Source: Legionella jamestowniensis
Lineage (GTDB): Bacteria; Pseudomonadota; Gammaproteobacteria; Legionellales; Legionellaceae
Assembly: GCF_001467745.1 (NCBI RefSeq)
Contig: NZ_LNYG01000013.1
Span: 52,230-101,985, forward strand
Reading direction: 5' to 3'
DNA length: 49,756 nt
Of this stretch, positions 40,473 through 49,756 are shown in pieces. A program made the position numbers and the translations under genes. Under the pieces are notes generated by a model. It did not search any database. It saw nothing but the letters and a program-made list of their open reading frames with translations, and had not been told where the DNA came from. Numbering within the stretch: the first letter of the stretch is position 1; each line of letters opens with the position of its first letter.

Positions 40473-41897
40473 TTAGCTGTCGAGTGTTATCTGAGTGGAA
40501 TGTGAGTGCAGTACATAGGAAACGCAAGCCGTTAATTTTTCTACCATATCCAAATGTAAAAACTCATTAGGACCGTGCGCGTTGGAATGTGGGCCCAATA
40601 CCCCTGTAATCATAAACTGTGCATCAGGAAATTTTTCACCCAACATCCCCATAAAGGGAATGGTGCCACCTTCCCCGATATAAGCAGCAGGTTTTTTATA
40701 AAACATTATCGAAGCATTATTTGCAGCCTCCTCCAACCAGGAGACCATTTTAGGAGCATTCCAACCTACAGCACCATCCTGGAGGTGAAAATCTACTTTC
40801 GCTTGATAAGGAGGGTTTTCAGTTAATGCACGCTGCATGGCTAAAGCCGCCTTCTGGGGGCAAACCAGGGGCGGGATACGCATTGATAACTTTAGAGATG
40901 TTTTTGGGCGCAGTACGTTTCCCGCATCACCCATTAAAGGCAAACCTGCAGCACCGGTAATGGCTAGTGCGGGACGCCAGGTGCGATTTAAAAGAAGCTG
41001 TTGTTTGTCTTTGTCAACAGGTTCGACACCAGAATGAAAAGGTAAATTCGTATAAACTGCATCACCAAGAATTTCTGCGCAAGCTGCTGCCTGCTGTACG
41101 CGCTCGTGCGGAATCTCACAGAATAACTCCTCAAGTTTGATCTCACCACTCGCTTCATCTTCAATCCGGCTTATCAATTGCTTGGCAATTCGAAAACTGT
41201 CAGCCACTATGCCGCTAGCATAGCCTGAGTGGACACCTTCTGTCAGAACCTCAACAGATAATTCACCCACGACATTTCCACGCAGTGAGGTGGTCATCCA
41301 TAGCTGCTCATAATTTCCTGCGCCAGAATCCAAGCAAATTACCAGAGAAGGTTTACCAATCTTTTCTTTCAATGCATCGATATAAAACGGTAAATCATAG
41401 CTGCCACTTTCCTCGCAAGCCTCAATAATCAAAATATAGCGAGCATGAGGTACGCCCTGTTCCTGTAATGCACGTATTGCTGTTAATGAAGCATAGGCTG
41501 CATAGCCATCATCAGCTCCTCCTCGACCATAAAGACGGCCATCCCTAATCACAGGCTTCCAGGGCTCTAAACCCTCTTGCCATCCAGTCATCTCTGGTTG
41601 CTTATCCAAATGCCCATAAAGCAAGACTGTGTCATCCAGTTGTCCAGAAACTTCCATAAATAACAAGGGTGTTCGATTAGGTAAACGTACAATTTCCAGT
41701 GTCATTCCTGCTGGGGCATGGGTTTTGCACCAGTCCGCAACATGACTGACAGCCCGTTCCATGAAACCATGTTCTTGCCACTGTTGATCAAAATGCGGGG
41801 ATTTATTGGGAATTTTAATGTATTCACAAAGGCTTGGAAGAATAGTCTCCTGCCATTGCTGACGAATATAGTCAAACAATCTCTGGGGATTCAACAT
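40473..41897 (-). CDS. M20 family metallo-dipeptidase
   Basis: 474 aa cytoplasmic di-zinc peptidase. Metal ligands are visible in order: LLYGHLDKQPE (His), YGRGGADDGYAAY (bridging Asp), IEACEESGSYDLP (catalytic Glu and Glu ligand), VICLDSGAGNY (Asp) and, near the C-terminus, the HSNAHGPNEF segment (His). The dimerisation insert sits in the middle. Close to CNDP/PepV-like dipeptidases; substrate unknown, and cell-wall peptide turnover is one option given murG next door. It overlaps murG by 26 bases; GGAGCAG precedes the ATG. Confidence 0.9.
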   Translation of the reverse strand: MLNPQRLFDYIRQQWQETILPSLCEYIKIPNKSPHFDQQWQEHGFMERAVSHVADWCKTHAPAGMTLEIVRLPNRTPLLFMEVSGQLDDTVLLYGHLDKQPEMTGWQEGLEPWKPVIRDGRLYGRGGADDGYAAYASLTAIRALQEQGVPHARYILIIEACEESGSYDLPFYIDALKEKIGKPSLVICLDSGAGNYEQLWMTTSLRGNVVGELSVEVLTEGVHSGYASGIVADSFRIAKQLISRIEDEASGEIKLEELFCEIPHERVQQAAACAEILGDAVYTNLPFHSGVEPVDKDKQQLLLNRTWRPALAITGAAGLPLMGDAGNVLRPKTSLKLSMRIPPLVCPQKAALAMQRALTENPPYQAKVDFHLQDGAVGWNAPKMVSWLEEAANNASIMFYKKPAAYIGEGGTIPFMGMLGEKFPDAQFMITGVLGPHSNAHGPNEFLHLDMVEKLTACVSYVLHSHSTQITLDS

Positions 41898-42963
41898 GCA
41901 TCTGCTCCTTGATCAATGCAATTATTTTTAAGGCAGCTGACTCAATATTAAGCGCCTTAATTTTTGCAACGATTTCTTCTTTATGCTGATTAACATCGTT
42001 AATAGCCTTTAAAAGAGTCTGAGCCGTAAGCTTTTCTTCTTCAACGACTACGCTAACCCCCTGCCCTTTGAAATAGTTGGCATTTTGAATTTGATCACCT
42101 CTACTCACTTTAGCAGAGAGCGGTATTAAAACGTGCGGTTTGCCTAAGGCAAGAATTTCACATAAAGCATTTGCTCCGGCCCGTGAAATGACCAAATCCG
42201 TAGCAGCAAATAAATCAGCCAATTCTTCATTAGCATATTCCAACTGACAATAGCCTTTTTTATTAAGCAAACCAGGGTCAACTTTTCCTTTTCCGCATAG
42301 ATGGATAATTTGAAAATGTTCGCATAAAGCCGCTAAATTTTCCCTTAGTGTACTGTTTAATAAGGCCGACCCCAAACTCCCACCCATCACCAGGATGCAA
42401 GGCTTTTCCGTAGTAAAACCGCAAAGCTCCAACCCTTTTTTTTTAGAACCTTTGAATAACTGCGAACGTATTGGCGTCCCTGTAACTTCAATTTTTTGCT
42501 GCTTTTTAAAATGCTTTTTTGCCGCTGCAAATGTAACGCAAATTTTGTCCACAAAAGGAAAACTTAAACGATTGGCAAGTCCAGGCGTCATATCCGACTC
42601 ATGGGCAATCACCGGAATACGGTTTAACCAGGCTGCGACAACAACAGGGAATGCCACAAAACCGCCTTTTGAAAATACTATATCTGCTTTTAACTTTCGC
42701 AATAAGCAATAAGACTGGACGACCCCCCCAAAAATTTTCAAAGGATCTAAAAAATTTTGCCAACTGAAATAACGTCTTAACTTGCCACTACTTATAGCAT
42801 GATAAGGGATGTTTAAAGTACTTATCATACCTTTTTCTACACCTTCTTCCGAACCGATATAATCAATTTGCCAATCGTTTTTCTGTAAAATTTCAATTAA
42901 TGCCAAATTGGGTGTTACATGTCCGGCTGTTCCGCCCCCGGTAAACACGATTCGTGGATTCAT
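41872..42963 (-). CDS. murG: MurG-type UDP-GlcNAc lipid I transferase
   Basis: Adds GlcNAc to lipid I to make lipid II on the inner face of the membrane. 363 aa, GT-B fold: the first Gly-rich loop is VFTGGGTAGHVTPNLALIE and the second LVMGGSLGSALLNSTL. The nucleotide-site segments VISRAGANALCEILALGKP and LIPLSAKVSRGDQIQNANYF are present. The acceptor-loop motif reads IAHESDMTPGLANRL, whereas most proteobacterial MurG read HEQN..., so this is a divergent subtype better known from Firmicutes. It sits between nadC and an M20 peptidase rather than in a visible dcw cluster; a second murG elsewhere is possible. Confidence 0.87.
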   Translation of the reverse strand: MNPRIVFTGGGTAGHVTPNLALIEILQKNDWQIDYIGSEEGVEKGMISTLNIPYHAISSGKLRRYFSWQNFLDPLKIFGGVVQSYCLLRKLKADIVFSKGGFVAFPVVVAAWLNRIPVIAHESDMTPGLANRLSFPFVDKICVTFAAAKKHFKKQQKIEVTGTPIRSQLFKGSKKKGLELCGFTTEKPCILVMGGSLGSALLNSTLRENLAALCEHFQIIHLCGKGKVDPGLLNKKGYCQLEYANEELADLFAATDLVISRAGANALCEILALGKPHVLIPLSAKVSRGDQIQNANYFKGQGVSVVVEEEKLTAQTLLKAINDVNQHKEEIVAKIKALNIESAALKIIALIKEQMHVESPEIV

Positions 42964-43799
42964 TTAACTTCCCTAACTAATAAGCTTAAATCAATTGCCC
43001 GAATTGATTTGGTAATGGAACCGACTGAAATATAATCAACACCGGTTGCGGCAACAGCACTGATAGTATTTAAATCTATACCGCCTGATGCTTCTAGTTC
43101 ACAACGCCCCTGATTTATTTTTACTGCTTCCAAAAGCATAGCATTGCTGAAATTATCAAGCAAAATACGATCAGGCCTTACTGCTAGCGCTTCTTGAAAT
43201 TCCTCCAACGTTTCAACTTCAACTTCAACAAGGAGGTCGCCATGCTTTTTCCTAGCCATCGCAATTGCATTGGTAATTGAACCGCAAGACTTTATATGAT
43301 TTTCCTTGATTAAAAAGGCATCATACAGGCCCATCCGGTGATTAACACCACCTGCACAGGCCACTGCATATTTTTGCGCCAAGCGTAGGCCAGGAATTGT
43401 CTTACGGGTATCCAATAGCCGTGTCTTTTTGTCCTTAATCTGAAGCAAATATTGATGTGTTTGGGTCGCTGTTGCGGATAAGGTTTGTAAGAAATTTAAG
43501 GCTGTACGCTCAGCAGTTAGGATATTCGCTGCAACTCCTGTTATCTTGCATAATGTGGCTGGCTTATCAAGCCACTCCCCTTCTTTCACCAACCACTCCA
43601 GTTCTATATGGGGATTAATTTCCGTAAAAACAGCCTCCACCCATGGAATACCACAAACCACCATAGGCTCGCGGGAGATAATCTCAGCATTGGCTATTCG
43701 ATGTGATGATAATAACTCTGCACTAATGTCTCCTGAGCCAATATCTTCAGCTAAAGCCCGCCTAACATCCTCCAAGACTTGCGTTTTATTTATGTTCAT
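42960..43799 (-). CDS. nadC: Nicotinate-nucleotide pyrophosphorylase (QPRTase)
   Basis: Converts quinolinate and PRPP to nicotinate mononucleotide in de novo NAD synthesis. 279 aa. Typical segments: LAEDIGSGDISAELL at the start, ERTALNFLQTLSATATQTHQ, the quinolinate site LLDTRKTIPGLRLAQKYAV followed by GGVNHRMGLYDAFLIKENHI, and a C-terminal barrel with ASGGIDLNT and VDYISVGSIT. No nadA or nadB in the window. Stop overlaps the murG start by ATGA, and its start lies within the antiporter gene by 14 bases. Confidence 0.95.
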   Translation of the reverse strand: MNINKTQVLEDVRRALAEDIGSGDISAELLSSHRIANAEIISREPMVVCGIPWVEAVFTEINPHIELEWLVKEGEWLDKPATLCKITGVAANILTAERTALNFLQTLSATATQTHQYLLQIKDKKTRLLDTRKTIPGLRLAQKYAVACAGGVNHRMGLYDAFLIKENHIKSCGSITNAIAMARKKHGDLLVEVEVETLEEFQEALAVRPDRILLDNFSNAMLLEAVKINQGRCELEASGGIDLNTISAVAATGVDYISVGSITKSIRAIDLSLLVREVK

Positions 43800-45246
43800 G
43801 TTTTATATCCCGAGGATTTTTAGCATACCTTGCTTTAAGCAAGGGTGGTGCAAGAAATGTGGTTACAACCACCATCAGAATTACAGCGGAGAAAAGCTGA
43901 TCAGAAATAACCCCAAGCGTACGTCCAATGGATGCAAAAACCAACCCTACTTCACCCCTAGGCAACATACCAACACCTATCAATAAACGATCATCTTTCT
44001 TATTGCCGCCCAAACCACTTATTAACTTACCTACTATGGCAGCAACAATAAGACCCGCTGACATAGTTAACACAGACCAGTTGGCAAATGTTTCGAGTTT
44101 TACTTGAATACCAATTAAAATAAAAAATAATGGGGCAAGAATTGATTCAAGTGGTCCCACCAAACTTTTAATACTACGTGACTCATGATGGTGGTTTCCG
44201 TTTTTCGACGTGAAAAAATCATCATGGAGAATTAAACCAGCTGCAAAAGCTCCAATAATAGCGGCAAGATCAACCAACGTGGCTAACCAGGCCAGGACCA
44301 TTACAAAAATAAACGACGCCAGTAATTTTACTTCCCAGAAATCAAGGAAATGATCAAAGAAATTGACTACCTTTCTTAAAATAAATGGTCCAACTGTTAG
44401 CGCTACTACAAAGAACATTAACGCCGAAAGAACGATACGGACAACCACTGAAAAATCAACGGCATCATTGATTACGAGTGAACTGACTATCGCTAAAATA
44501 ATTAATCCCAATATGTCATCAATCATTGCCGCACCGAGAATAGTTCGTGCTTCACGGGTACGTAATTTTTTCATTTCGGCAAGGACGCGCGCTGTAATAC
44601 CCACACTGGTTGCCGATAACGTGGCAGCCACAAACAAATCAACCTTATAAGAAGCGGCCGGGAGTAAGAGATGAGCAACGATAAAACCTAAGAAAATAGG
44701 CGCAAGGACACCAAGCACCGCCACTTGAATTGACTCACGCCCCGTATGCTTTAATTCTTCTACAGAACTTTCCAAACCCACCATAAACAATAAAAAAATT
44801 ACGCCGTAACGCGAGAAAACATCGAGTACATACCCTATTTTGATTAAATCAAGGCCGTGCGGCCCAGTGAGTGCCTCTATGATCTCCCGGGCATAAAAAG
44901 GATTAGTAATATGGGTTGCGACTGCCTGGGGTAATGCTTCCCCTCTCAAGATAGCACCCATGATATTAAAAATTTCAGGGCCTTCTCGCAAAATTACCAT
45001 TAAGTCCGAACCAAAATAATAGCTAAGGTTTCCTAATAACACGCCCATTAACAATTCCCCAAGTACGCCGGGTTGTCCTATGCAGCGGGCTAAATAACGC
45101 CCTACCAGCGCGAAAAATAGAATGAGCGTAACCCACAGTAGGATAGGGGCAATTGGATCATGGGGGGCATCTTTTTGTACGTTCGCAAACAATAAAGCAG
45201 GATAAGATCCTGCTAATACTAAAAAAAAGTAGAAATAACGCTTCAT
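43786..45246 (-). CDS. Cation:proton antiporter (CPA2/KefB type)
   Basis: 486 aa integral membrane protein. The N-terminus looks like a cleavable or uncleaved signal segment, then about twelve helices. It has the CPA2 hallmarks: [30 protein letters not shown], the unwound-helix segment [20 protein letters not shown] with [16 protein letters not shown] (paired Asp of the ion site), and [15 protein letters not shown]. There is no cytoplasmic TrkA-N domain, so it is a short antiporter. It probably exchanges Na+ or K+ for H+. Overlaps both neighbours (ATGA with ppsA). Confidence 0.9.
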   Translation of the reverse strand: MKRYFYFFLVLAGSYPALLFANVQKDAPHDPIAPILLWVTLILFFALVGRYLARCIGQPGVLGELLMGVLLGNLSYYFGSDLMVILREGPEIFNIMGAILRGEALPQAVATHITNPFYAREIIEALTGPHGLDLIKIGYVLDVFSRYGVIFLLFMVGLESSVEELKHTGRESIQVAVLGVLAPIFLGFIVAHLLLPAASYKVDLFVAATLSATSVGITARVLAEMKKLRTREARTILGAAMIDDILGLIILAIVSSLVINDAVDFSVVVRIVLSALMFFVVALTVGPFILRKVVNFFDHFLDFWEVKLLASFIFVMVLAWLATLVDLAAIIGAFAAGLILHDDFFTSKNGNHHHESRSIKSLVGPLESILAPLFFILIGIQVKLETFANWSVLTMSAGLIVAAIVGKLISGLGGNKKDDRLLIGVGMLPRGEVGLVFASIGRTLGVISDQLFSAVILMVVVTTFLAPPLLKARYAKNPRDIKHEHK

Positions 45247-47624
45247 TTATGGCCTGCAAGGAAGAGGCACGTTTCAAGCACCGAATCAGGGTTAAGGGAT
45301 ACGCTATCAATTCCTTCTTTCATTAACCATTGTGCGAAATCCTGATGATCAGAAGGACCTTGGCCGCAAATACCAACATATTTCCCTGCTTTTTTACAAG
45401 TAGCAATAGCCATATGCAGTAATGCCTTAACTGCTGGATTTCTCTCATCAAACTGGGACGCAACTAGGCCTGAATCTCTATCCAAGCCAAGGGTAAGTTG
45501 AGTTAAGTCATTGGAACCGATAGAAAATCCATCAAAATATTCCAGAAACTCACTGGCTAATAGGGCATTTGAAGGTAATTCACACATCATAATGATCCGC
45601 AAACCGGCTTTGCCTCGTTCAAGACCCTGTTTTTTCAATACATCAATAACCTCTTTTGCTTCACTCACCGTTCTTACAAAAGGAATCATGACTTCAACAT
45701 TACCAAGTCCCATATCCTCACGAACGCGGCGAACAGCCTGACATTCAAGCGCAAAACATTCGGCGAAGTCTGCAGAAACATAGCGTGAAGCACCACGAAA
45801 GCCAATCATGGGATTTTCTTCATGGGGTTCATAAAGCTTGCCGCCTACCAAATTGGCATATTCATTGGATTTAAAGTCAGACAGCCTGACAATCACCGGC
45901 TTCGGATAAAAAGCAGCTGCAATCGTAGCAATCCCTTCTTTTAACCGCTCAATATAATACTCAACTGGAGAAGCATAAGCTGCTGTCTTTTCGTCAATGA
46001 ACTCTTTTAACTTTTTATCTTGAAGTTTGTCATAGTCCAACAAAGCCTTAGGATGAATACCAATCGTATTTGAAATTAAAAATTCCAATCGCGCGAGCCC
46101 TACCCCCGCATTAGGGATGGATTGAAATGCAAATGCGCGTTCCGGATTCCCGACATTAAGCATCACTTTAAGTGGCAGCTCAGGCATCGTCTCGACATCA
46201 AGACTAACTTGTTCAAATGGCAGCAAACCTTGGTACACATAACCTGCATCGCCCTCAGCACAGCTTACTGTCACTTCACTCCCATCCTTTATAGTTTTGG
46301 TGGCATCACCACAACCAACAACGGCGGGAATTCCAAGTTCACGTGCAATAATGGCTGCATGGCATGTTCGGCCGCCACGATTGGTTACAATAGCTGAAGC
46401 ACGTTTCATGACCGGTTCCCAATCAGGATCAGTCATATCAGAAATTAAGACATCCCCCGGTTCAACACGGTGCATTTCACTAATATCGGTAATAATTTTT
46501 GCACGTCCTTGCCCAATTTTTTGGCCAATACTTCGACCTTCAGCGAGTATTTCACTTTTCGATTGCAAACTGTAGCGTTCCAATACTTGCATATTTGCAC
46601 GACTTTTTACGGTTTCTGGTCGGGCTTGCAGGATATACAGTTTCCCATCTTTCCCATCTTTGGCCCATTCAATATCCATGGGACGGCCATAATGCTGCTC
46701 GATAATCAATGCATGACGTGCTAATTGTTCGATTTCATTGGTTGTCAAAGAAAATAGAATGCGATGTTTTGGCTCAACGTCCATTGTGGTAACGCTTTTC
46801 TCAGCAGCCGCCCCTTCTGCATAAACCATTTTCATCGCTTTGCTACCCAGAGTACGGCGAATGACTGCGGGTTTTCCAGCACGCAGCGTTGGCTTATGCA
46901 CGTAAAACTCATCCGGATTGACGGCACCTTGTACAACCATTTCCCCAAGTCCATAAGAGGACGTAATAAATACCACTTGGTTGAAACCCGATTCGGTGTC
47001 CATGGTGAACATGACCCCACTAACCGCCAAATCACTGCGAATCATTTGTTGGATACCTGCTGACAGAGCAACATTGTTATGAGCAAACCCATGATGAACA
47101 CGATACGTTATCGCACGATCATTAAACAAAGAGGCAAAAACTTGCTTAATTGCAATTAAAATGGCGTCAATGCCGCGCACATTGAGATAGGTTTCTTGTT
47201 GGCCAGCAAAAGAGGCATCGGGCAAATCCTCAGCAGTGGCGGAGGAACGAACAGCAACACTGAAATCATTGTGACCGATTCTTTTGGCTAACTCATCGTA
47301 AGAGACACGAACAGCATTTTCAAATTCTTTGGAGAACGGGGCATTGAGTATCATTTGACGAATTTGCTTGCCAACGGCAGTTAATGCAGCAATGTCATCG
47401 GTATTTAATGAAGAGAGCAGATCATAAATTTTTTGATCCAGATTATTTTGAGCAAGAAATTCACGAAATGAATCTGCCGTAGTCGCAAATCCAGTAGGGA
47501 CAAGAACACCAGCCGAAGATAAATGACTTATCATTTCTCCTAAAGAAGCATTTTTACCACCTACTTGCTCCAGATCCCGCATGCCCAAACGCTCAAAATC
47601 GATTGTATGTACACTGACTGCCAT
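45243..47624 (-). CDS. ppsA: Phosphoenolpyruvate synthase
   Basis: Makes PEP from pyruvate and ATP (AMP and Pi released), for gluconeogenesis from amino acids. 793 aa, matching E. coli PpsA (792). The N-terminal ATP-grasp domain begins [15 protein letters not shown] and holds [20 protein letters not shown]. The phosphohistidine domain carries [20 protein letters not shown] near residue 420, and the C-terminal PEP-binding domain carries [19 protein letters not shown] and the Cys of [10 protein letters not shown]. First gene of the ppsA-antiporter-nadC-murG-M20 unit. Confidence 0.97.
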   Translation of the reverse strand: MAVSVHTIDFERLGMRDLEQVGGKNASLGEMISHLSSAGVLVPTGFATTADSFREFLAQNNLDQKIYDLLSSLNTDDIAALTAVGKQIRQMILNAPFSKEFENAVRVSYDELAKRIGHNDFSVAVRSSATAEDLPDASFAGQQETYLNVRGIDAILIAIKQVFASLFNDRAITYRVHHGFAHNNVALSAGIQQMIRSDLAVSGVMFTMDTESGFNQVVFITSSYGLGEMVVQGAVNPDEFYVHKPTLRAGKPAVIRRTLGSKAMKMVYAEGAAAEKSVTTMDVEPKHRILFSLTTNEIEQLARHALIIEQHYGRPMDIEWAKDGKDGKLYILQARPETVKSRANMQVLERYSLQSKSEILAEGRSIGQKIGQGRAKIITDISEMHRVEPGDVLISDMTDPDWEPVMKRASAIVTNRGGRTCHAAIIARELGIPAVVGCGDATKTIKDGSEVTVSCAEGDAGYVYQGLLPFEQVSLDVETMPELPLKVMLNVGNPERAFAFQSIPNAGVGLARLEFLISNTIGIHPKALLDYDKLQDKKLKEFIDEKTAAYASPVEYYIERLKEGIATIAAAFYPKPVIVRLSDFKSNEYANLVGGKLYEPHEENPMIGFRGASRYVSADFAECFALECQAVRRVREDMGLGNVEVMIPFVRTVSEAKEVIDVLKKQGLERGKAGLRIIMMCELPSNALLASEFLEYFDGFSIGSNDLTQLTLGLDRDSGLVASQFDERNPAVKALLHMAIATCKKAGKYVGICGQGPSDHQDFAQWLMKEGIDSVSLNPDSVLETCLFLAGHK

Positions 47625-47786
47625 AGCCCTTATCCCCTACTCCTTAAAAATGTCCACTATTCTACTTAAAATAGAAGATGATGTGAATGAACATGTATGA
47701 GAACGCGGTGTTATAGCGTAATTAAGCTTGGCCTTTTTTGATTATTTCGTTAACATAAAGCGCTTTTTTTGAAAAAGGATCTCGTT

Positions 47787-49610
47787 ATGTTGCGAACTCT
47801 CAACAAGGTTAGCGGTTATATCGCAGGTATTATTTTATATCCACTGAAATCCTTGTTCGTTAATTTTCTTGTAGCGGCTGCAACCGTTTCCATAGCCACT
47901 TTAATACTTATAGGCCTCCCCTTCTATTACGCGAGAAATGCTTATAACGCGGCCGATGAGAGGAAATTTAGTGCCGCGGTTTTTGCAGGAATTCAAACAG
48001 CCGTGTACACACTCACTATAGTGCCTTTGTTTACGGGTATCGCACTTACCATTGGAAGTATCGTTGCTATATACGATGTAGTTAATAGTGCTTATCTAGG
48101 TGCGGTGGACGGCTACGAAAGAGGGTTATTTTATTATGTACTTAAGAAAGCATTTACGAAGTTTACTGTATTTAGCACCAGCCTCGACACAATTTCCACA
48201 CTAGTTAATCAAAGGAATACGACACCAATTAATCAACATGCCCTCGAAGAATTATTAGTTGACAGTGAGATGGATTATACTAATCTAGTGGATGTTCCCC
48301 GCCCACCAAAAGAAGTACCAGAACTATTTGAGACGACAGAAATTTCAGCATCGAGTGACGCGTTCCTAACAGAAAATGAAATCAATGAAGCCCAAAAAAT
48401 TACCGGATTACAGGCACCTCTAACTCAATACAAAGAATTATATAAACGCCTATCGTTTATAAACCAAGCGATGGATGAAAGAAGCCGCAACACTTTTGGA
48501 CGCCAACAGCTAGCAAAGGTTATTCTTGGTAAAGTCCTTGAGCTTCACCAATCTACAACGGTCACAGAAAGTTCGACTAAAAGTAAGGATTTTGGGCAAT
48601 TTGAAAATCCGTCACCAAGTATTGAAGACAAGGCTCAACAACTTATTTCTCATCTTCAAGATCCAAACCAGGAAGCAAACTTTAGGAAATTAGTTAAAGT
48701 CCTAACCGTCAAACATTTTAACGCCGATTGTATTAACAAAAATTTAGAGCTGTTGCGGCTAATTCAACCATCAAATTTCAGTAAAATTGCCAAAGCAATC
48801 CATGAAGAGCCCCAAAAAAATCAGGCCATCGCAAATTTAAAACGCCTTAACCAGCACCTTAAAACATCTTCAACCAGCGAGCATGCACAACTCATCAATA
48901 ATGCTCACACTCTTATTCCTATTATTGAAGATAATACCGAATCGTTAATGCTTGACATAGCTGGTATAAAAAATACCGATACCTTAGCTGAATTACTGGG
49001 TGATAAAGATTATGAGAAAAATCTTCCAAAAATACTTCAGTTATTTAAAGAAATCCATCCGGATCACTTTGGTAATCTCGCCAAGCTAATTCGAGGTGAT
49101 TCACTCAACTTTGACTTTGTGTCAGATAAAACCGACTTTGTGTCATCAGATGAAATTTTTTTTCTGGATATTGAAAACCCTGCTTTAATGGTAAAACTGT
49201 ATGAATATGAACCTAACAAATGGCGACCTATTATTAGCTCAACTAAAATCATTGATTTTGCCAATCTTGAAGAATGGCTTACAAAAAATAACTCTCACCC
49301 ATTGACGAGGGAACCATTAGATAATGCAAACCCCTATGAATTAAATGGAGTACGGTACAACACTAAATACCGTATTTACCCTTATAAAGGCTTTCATAGC
49401 TCCCACGAATTAAAATTATTGGCACAACACATCCGCACCACATTGGCAGCTAATACCCCCCCTTCCCCATTCCCACGCCCTTCTACAGAATTGTCTGCGA
49501 CCACCTACCAAGAAACAAGCTCTCAACGATTCTTCGAGCCTGAAACCCCTTCTCAACCACCTGGAGAGACACCGCAAAATAACTCGGGTAACGATTTTTA
49601 CTTCCAATAG
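47787..49610 (+). CDS. Membrane protein with degenerate U-box, effector candidate
   Basis: 607 aa from ATG 47787, chosen because AAGGA lies 7 bases upstream; a TTG at 47769 precedes that site. Residues ~10-110 hold two long hydrophobic stretches (SLFVNFLVAAATVSIATLIL and AVYTLTIVPLFTGIALTIGS), likely host- or bacterial-membrane inserts. A long helical region follows. Residues ~465-520 read like the second half of a U-box: LEEWLTKNNSHPLTREPLD (494-512), matching the WL..NN.CPLTR.PL core of U-box E3 ligases, with the preceding strand region poorly conserved. The C-terminal ~60 residues are Pro/Ser/Thr-rich and disordered. U-box effectors (LubX, GobX) are known in Legionella; E3 activity here is inferred. 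Confidence 0.7.
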   Translation: MLRTLNKVSGYIAGIILYPLKSLFVNFLVAAATVSIATLILIGLPFYYARNAYNAADERKFSAAVFAGIQTAVYTLTIVPLFTGIALTIGSIVAIYDVVNSAYLGAVDGYERGLFYYVLKKAFTKFTVFSTSLDTISTLVNQRNTTPINQHALEELLVDSEMDYTNLVDVPRPPKEVPELFETTEISASSDAFLTENEINEAQKITGLQAPLTQYKELYKRLSFINQAMDERSRNTFGRQQLAKVILGKVLELHQSTTVTESSTKSKDFGQFENPSPSIEDKAQQLISHLQDPNQEANFRKLVKVLTVKHFNADCINKNLELLRLIQPSNFSKIAKAIHEEPQKNQAIANLKRLNQHLKTSSTSEHAQLINNAHTLIPIIEDNTESLMLDIAGIKNTDTLAELLGDKDYEKNLPKILQLFKEIHPDHFGNLAKLIRGDSLNFDFVSDKTDFVSSDEIFFLDIENPALMVKLYEYEPNKWRPIISSTKIIDFANLEEWLTKNNSHPLTREPLDNANPYELNGVRYNTKYRIYPYKGFHSSHELKLLAQHIRTTLAANTPPSPFPRPSTELSATTYQETSSQRFFEPETPSQPPGETPQNNSGNDFYFQ

Positions 49611-49617
49611 GATATGT

Positions 49618-49693
49618 CCCCGGCTGCAAGCAGCCGGGCTACAGCAGGCCGGGGCTACATTTGGGGCTATTATACGTAGCCGGTTGCTTGCAA
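49618..49693. repeat. Palindromic repeat, family D, contig end
   Basis: An inner hairpin CCCGGCTG-CAAG-CAGCCGGG (49619-49638) is followed by GCAGGCCGGGGCTACA and an opposite-strand arm (GTAGCCGGTTGCTTGCAAC, 49676-49693 region) that matches the repeat at 81-113. It starts 8 bases after the U-box gene stop and may double as its terminator. Confidence 0.6.
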
Positions 49694-49756
49694 CTGAATC
49701 TTATACACATCTCTGAAAACCCAGTCCAGTTCTACTTTCCGAAGTCCCGCGGCTTG
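49694..49756. other. Probable sequencing-adapter read-through
   Basis: Bases 49694-49712 are CTGAATCTTATACACATCT, 17 of 19 identical to the Tn5 mosaic end used in tagmentation libraries (differences at positions 4 and 5). The 44 bases that follow have about the length of the rest of an Illumina i7 adapter with index and end in GCTTG, as that adapter does, though with many mismatches. I treat this as artefact, not genome. Confidence 0.7.

Noticed and set aside
43786-45246. KefB/KefC glutathione-gated K+ efflux system
   Set aside because: No C-terminal TrkA-N domain and no KefF/G-like partner, so only the general CPA2 antiporter call is supported.

Overview
The window looks like Legionella chromosome or a very close relative. 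The evidence is the AT-rich base composition, the mix of ordinary gammaproteobacterial housekeeping genes with large eukaryote-like proteins (ankyrin, leucine-rich repeats, U-box-like), and the DUF4785-like and Cys-rich exported proteins. The window is probably a whole assembly contig. Both ends lie in copies of one palindromic repeat, and the last ~63 bases look like error-rich transposase/Illumina adapter rather than genome.

Layout. 1-2900: two divergent effector-like genes, one unknown and one ankyrin-like, then an intergenic hairpin. 2922-9464 (minus): a peptide-type ABC importer (two permeases and a membrane-anchored binding protein, no ATPase) and ligA. 9651-15671 (plus): a GIY-YIG protein, a secreted hydrolase / DUF4785-like / rmuC operon, an exported TPR protein and a PspC protein. 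15952-20236 (plus): a Cys-rich secreted protein and potABCD. 20367-21914 (minus): a Bacillus-Tgl-like transglutaminase candidate. 22056-24040 (minus): an LPS glycosyltransferase and an O-antigen ligase. 24243-28596 (minus): clpS-clpA and icd; rluE faces the other way. 29284-37006: a 2169-residue LRR + transglutaminase-like + tandem AAA protein, divergent from a papain-like protease candidate. 37023-39425 (minus): mreBCD. 40039-47624 (minus): ppsA, a cation/proton antiporter, nadC, murG and an M20 peptidase in tight overlap, then comEA-like. 47787-49610 (plus): a membrane protein with a degenerate U-box.

How the parts fit. The housekeeping genes cover DNA ligation, proteolysis (ClpAPS adaptor and unfoldase), the TCA cycle, cell shape and peptidoglycan, NAD synthesis, polyamine and peptide import, and LPS assembly. 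Between them sit single genes or pairs that look like Dot/Icm effectors. Three of these carry plausible Cys-centred catalytic sites (Tgl-like, Transglut-core, C39-like).

The two strongest novel signals are (i) the LRR/transglutaminase/AAA giant and its divergent protease-like neighbour, and (ii) a palindrome TGGGTA-N4-TACCCA lying exactly 23 nt upstream of a perfect TATAAT in front of two unrelated effector-like genes, which suggests a shared regulator. Function statements for the effector-like proteins are inferences from motifs seen by eye. No database search was possible.
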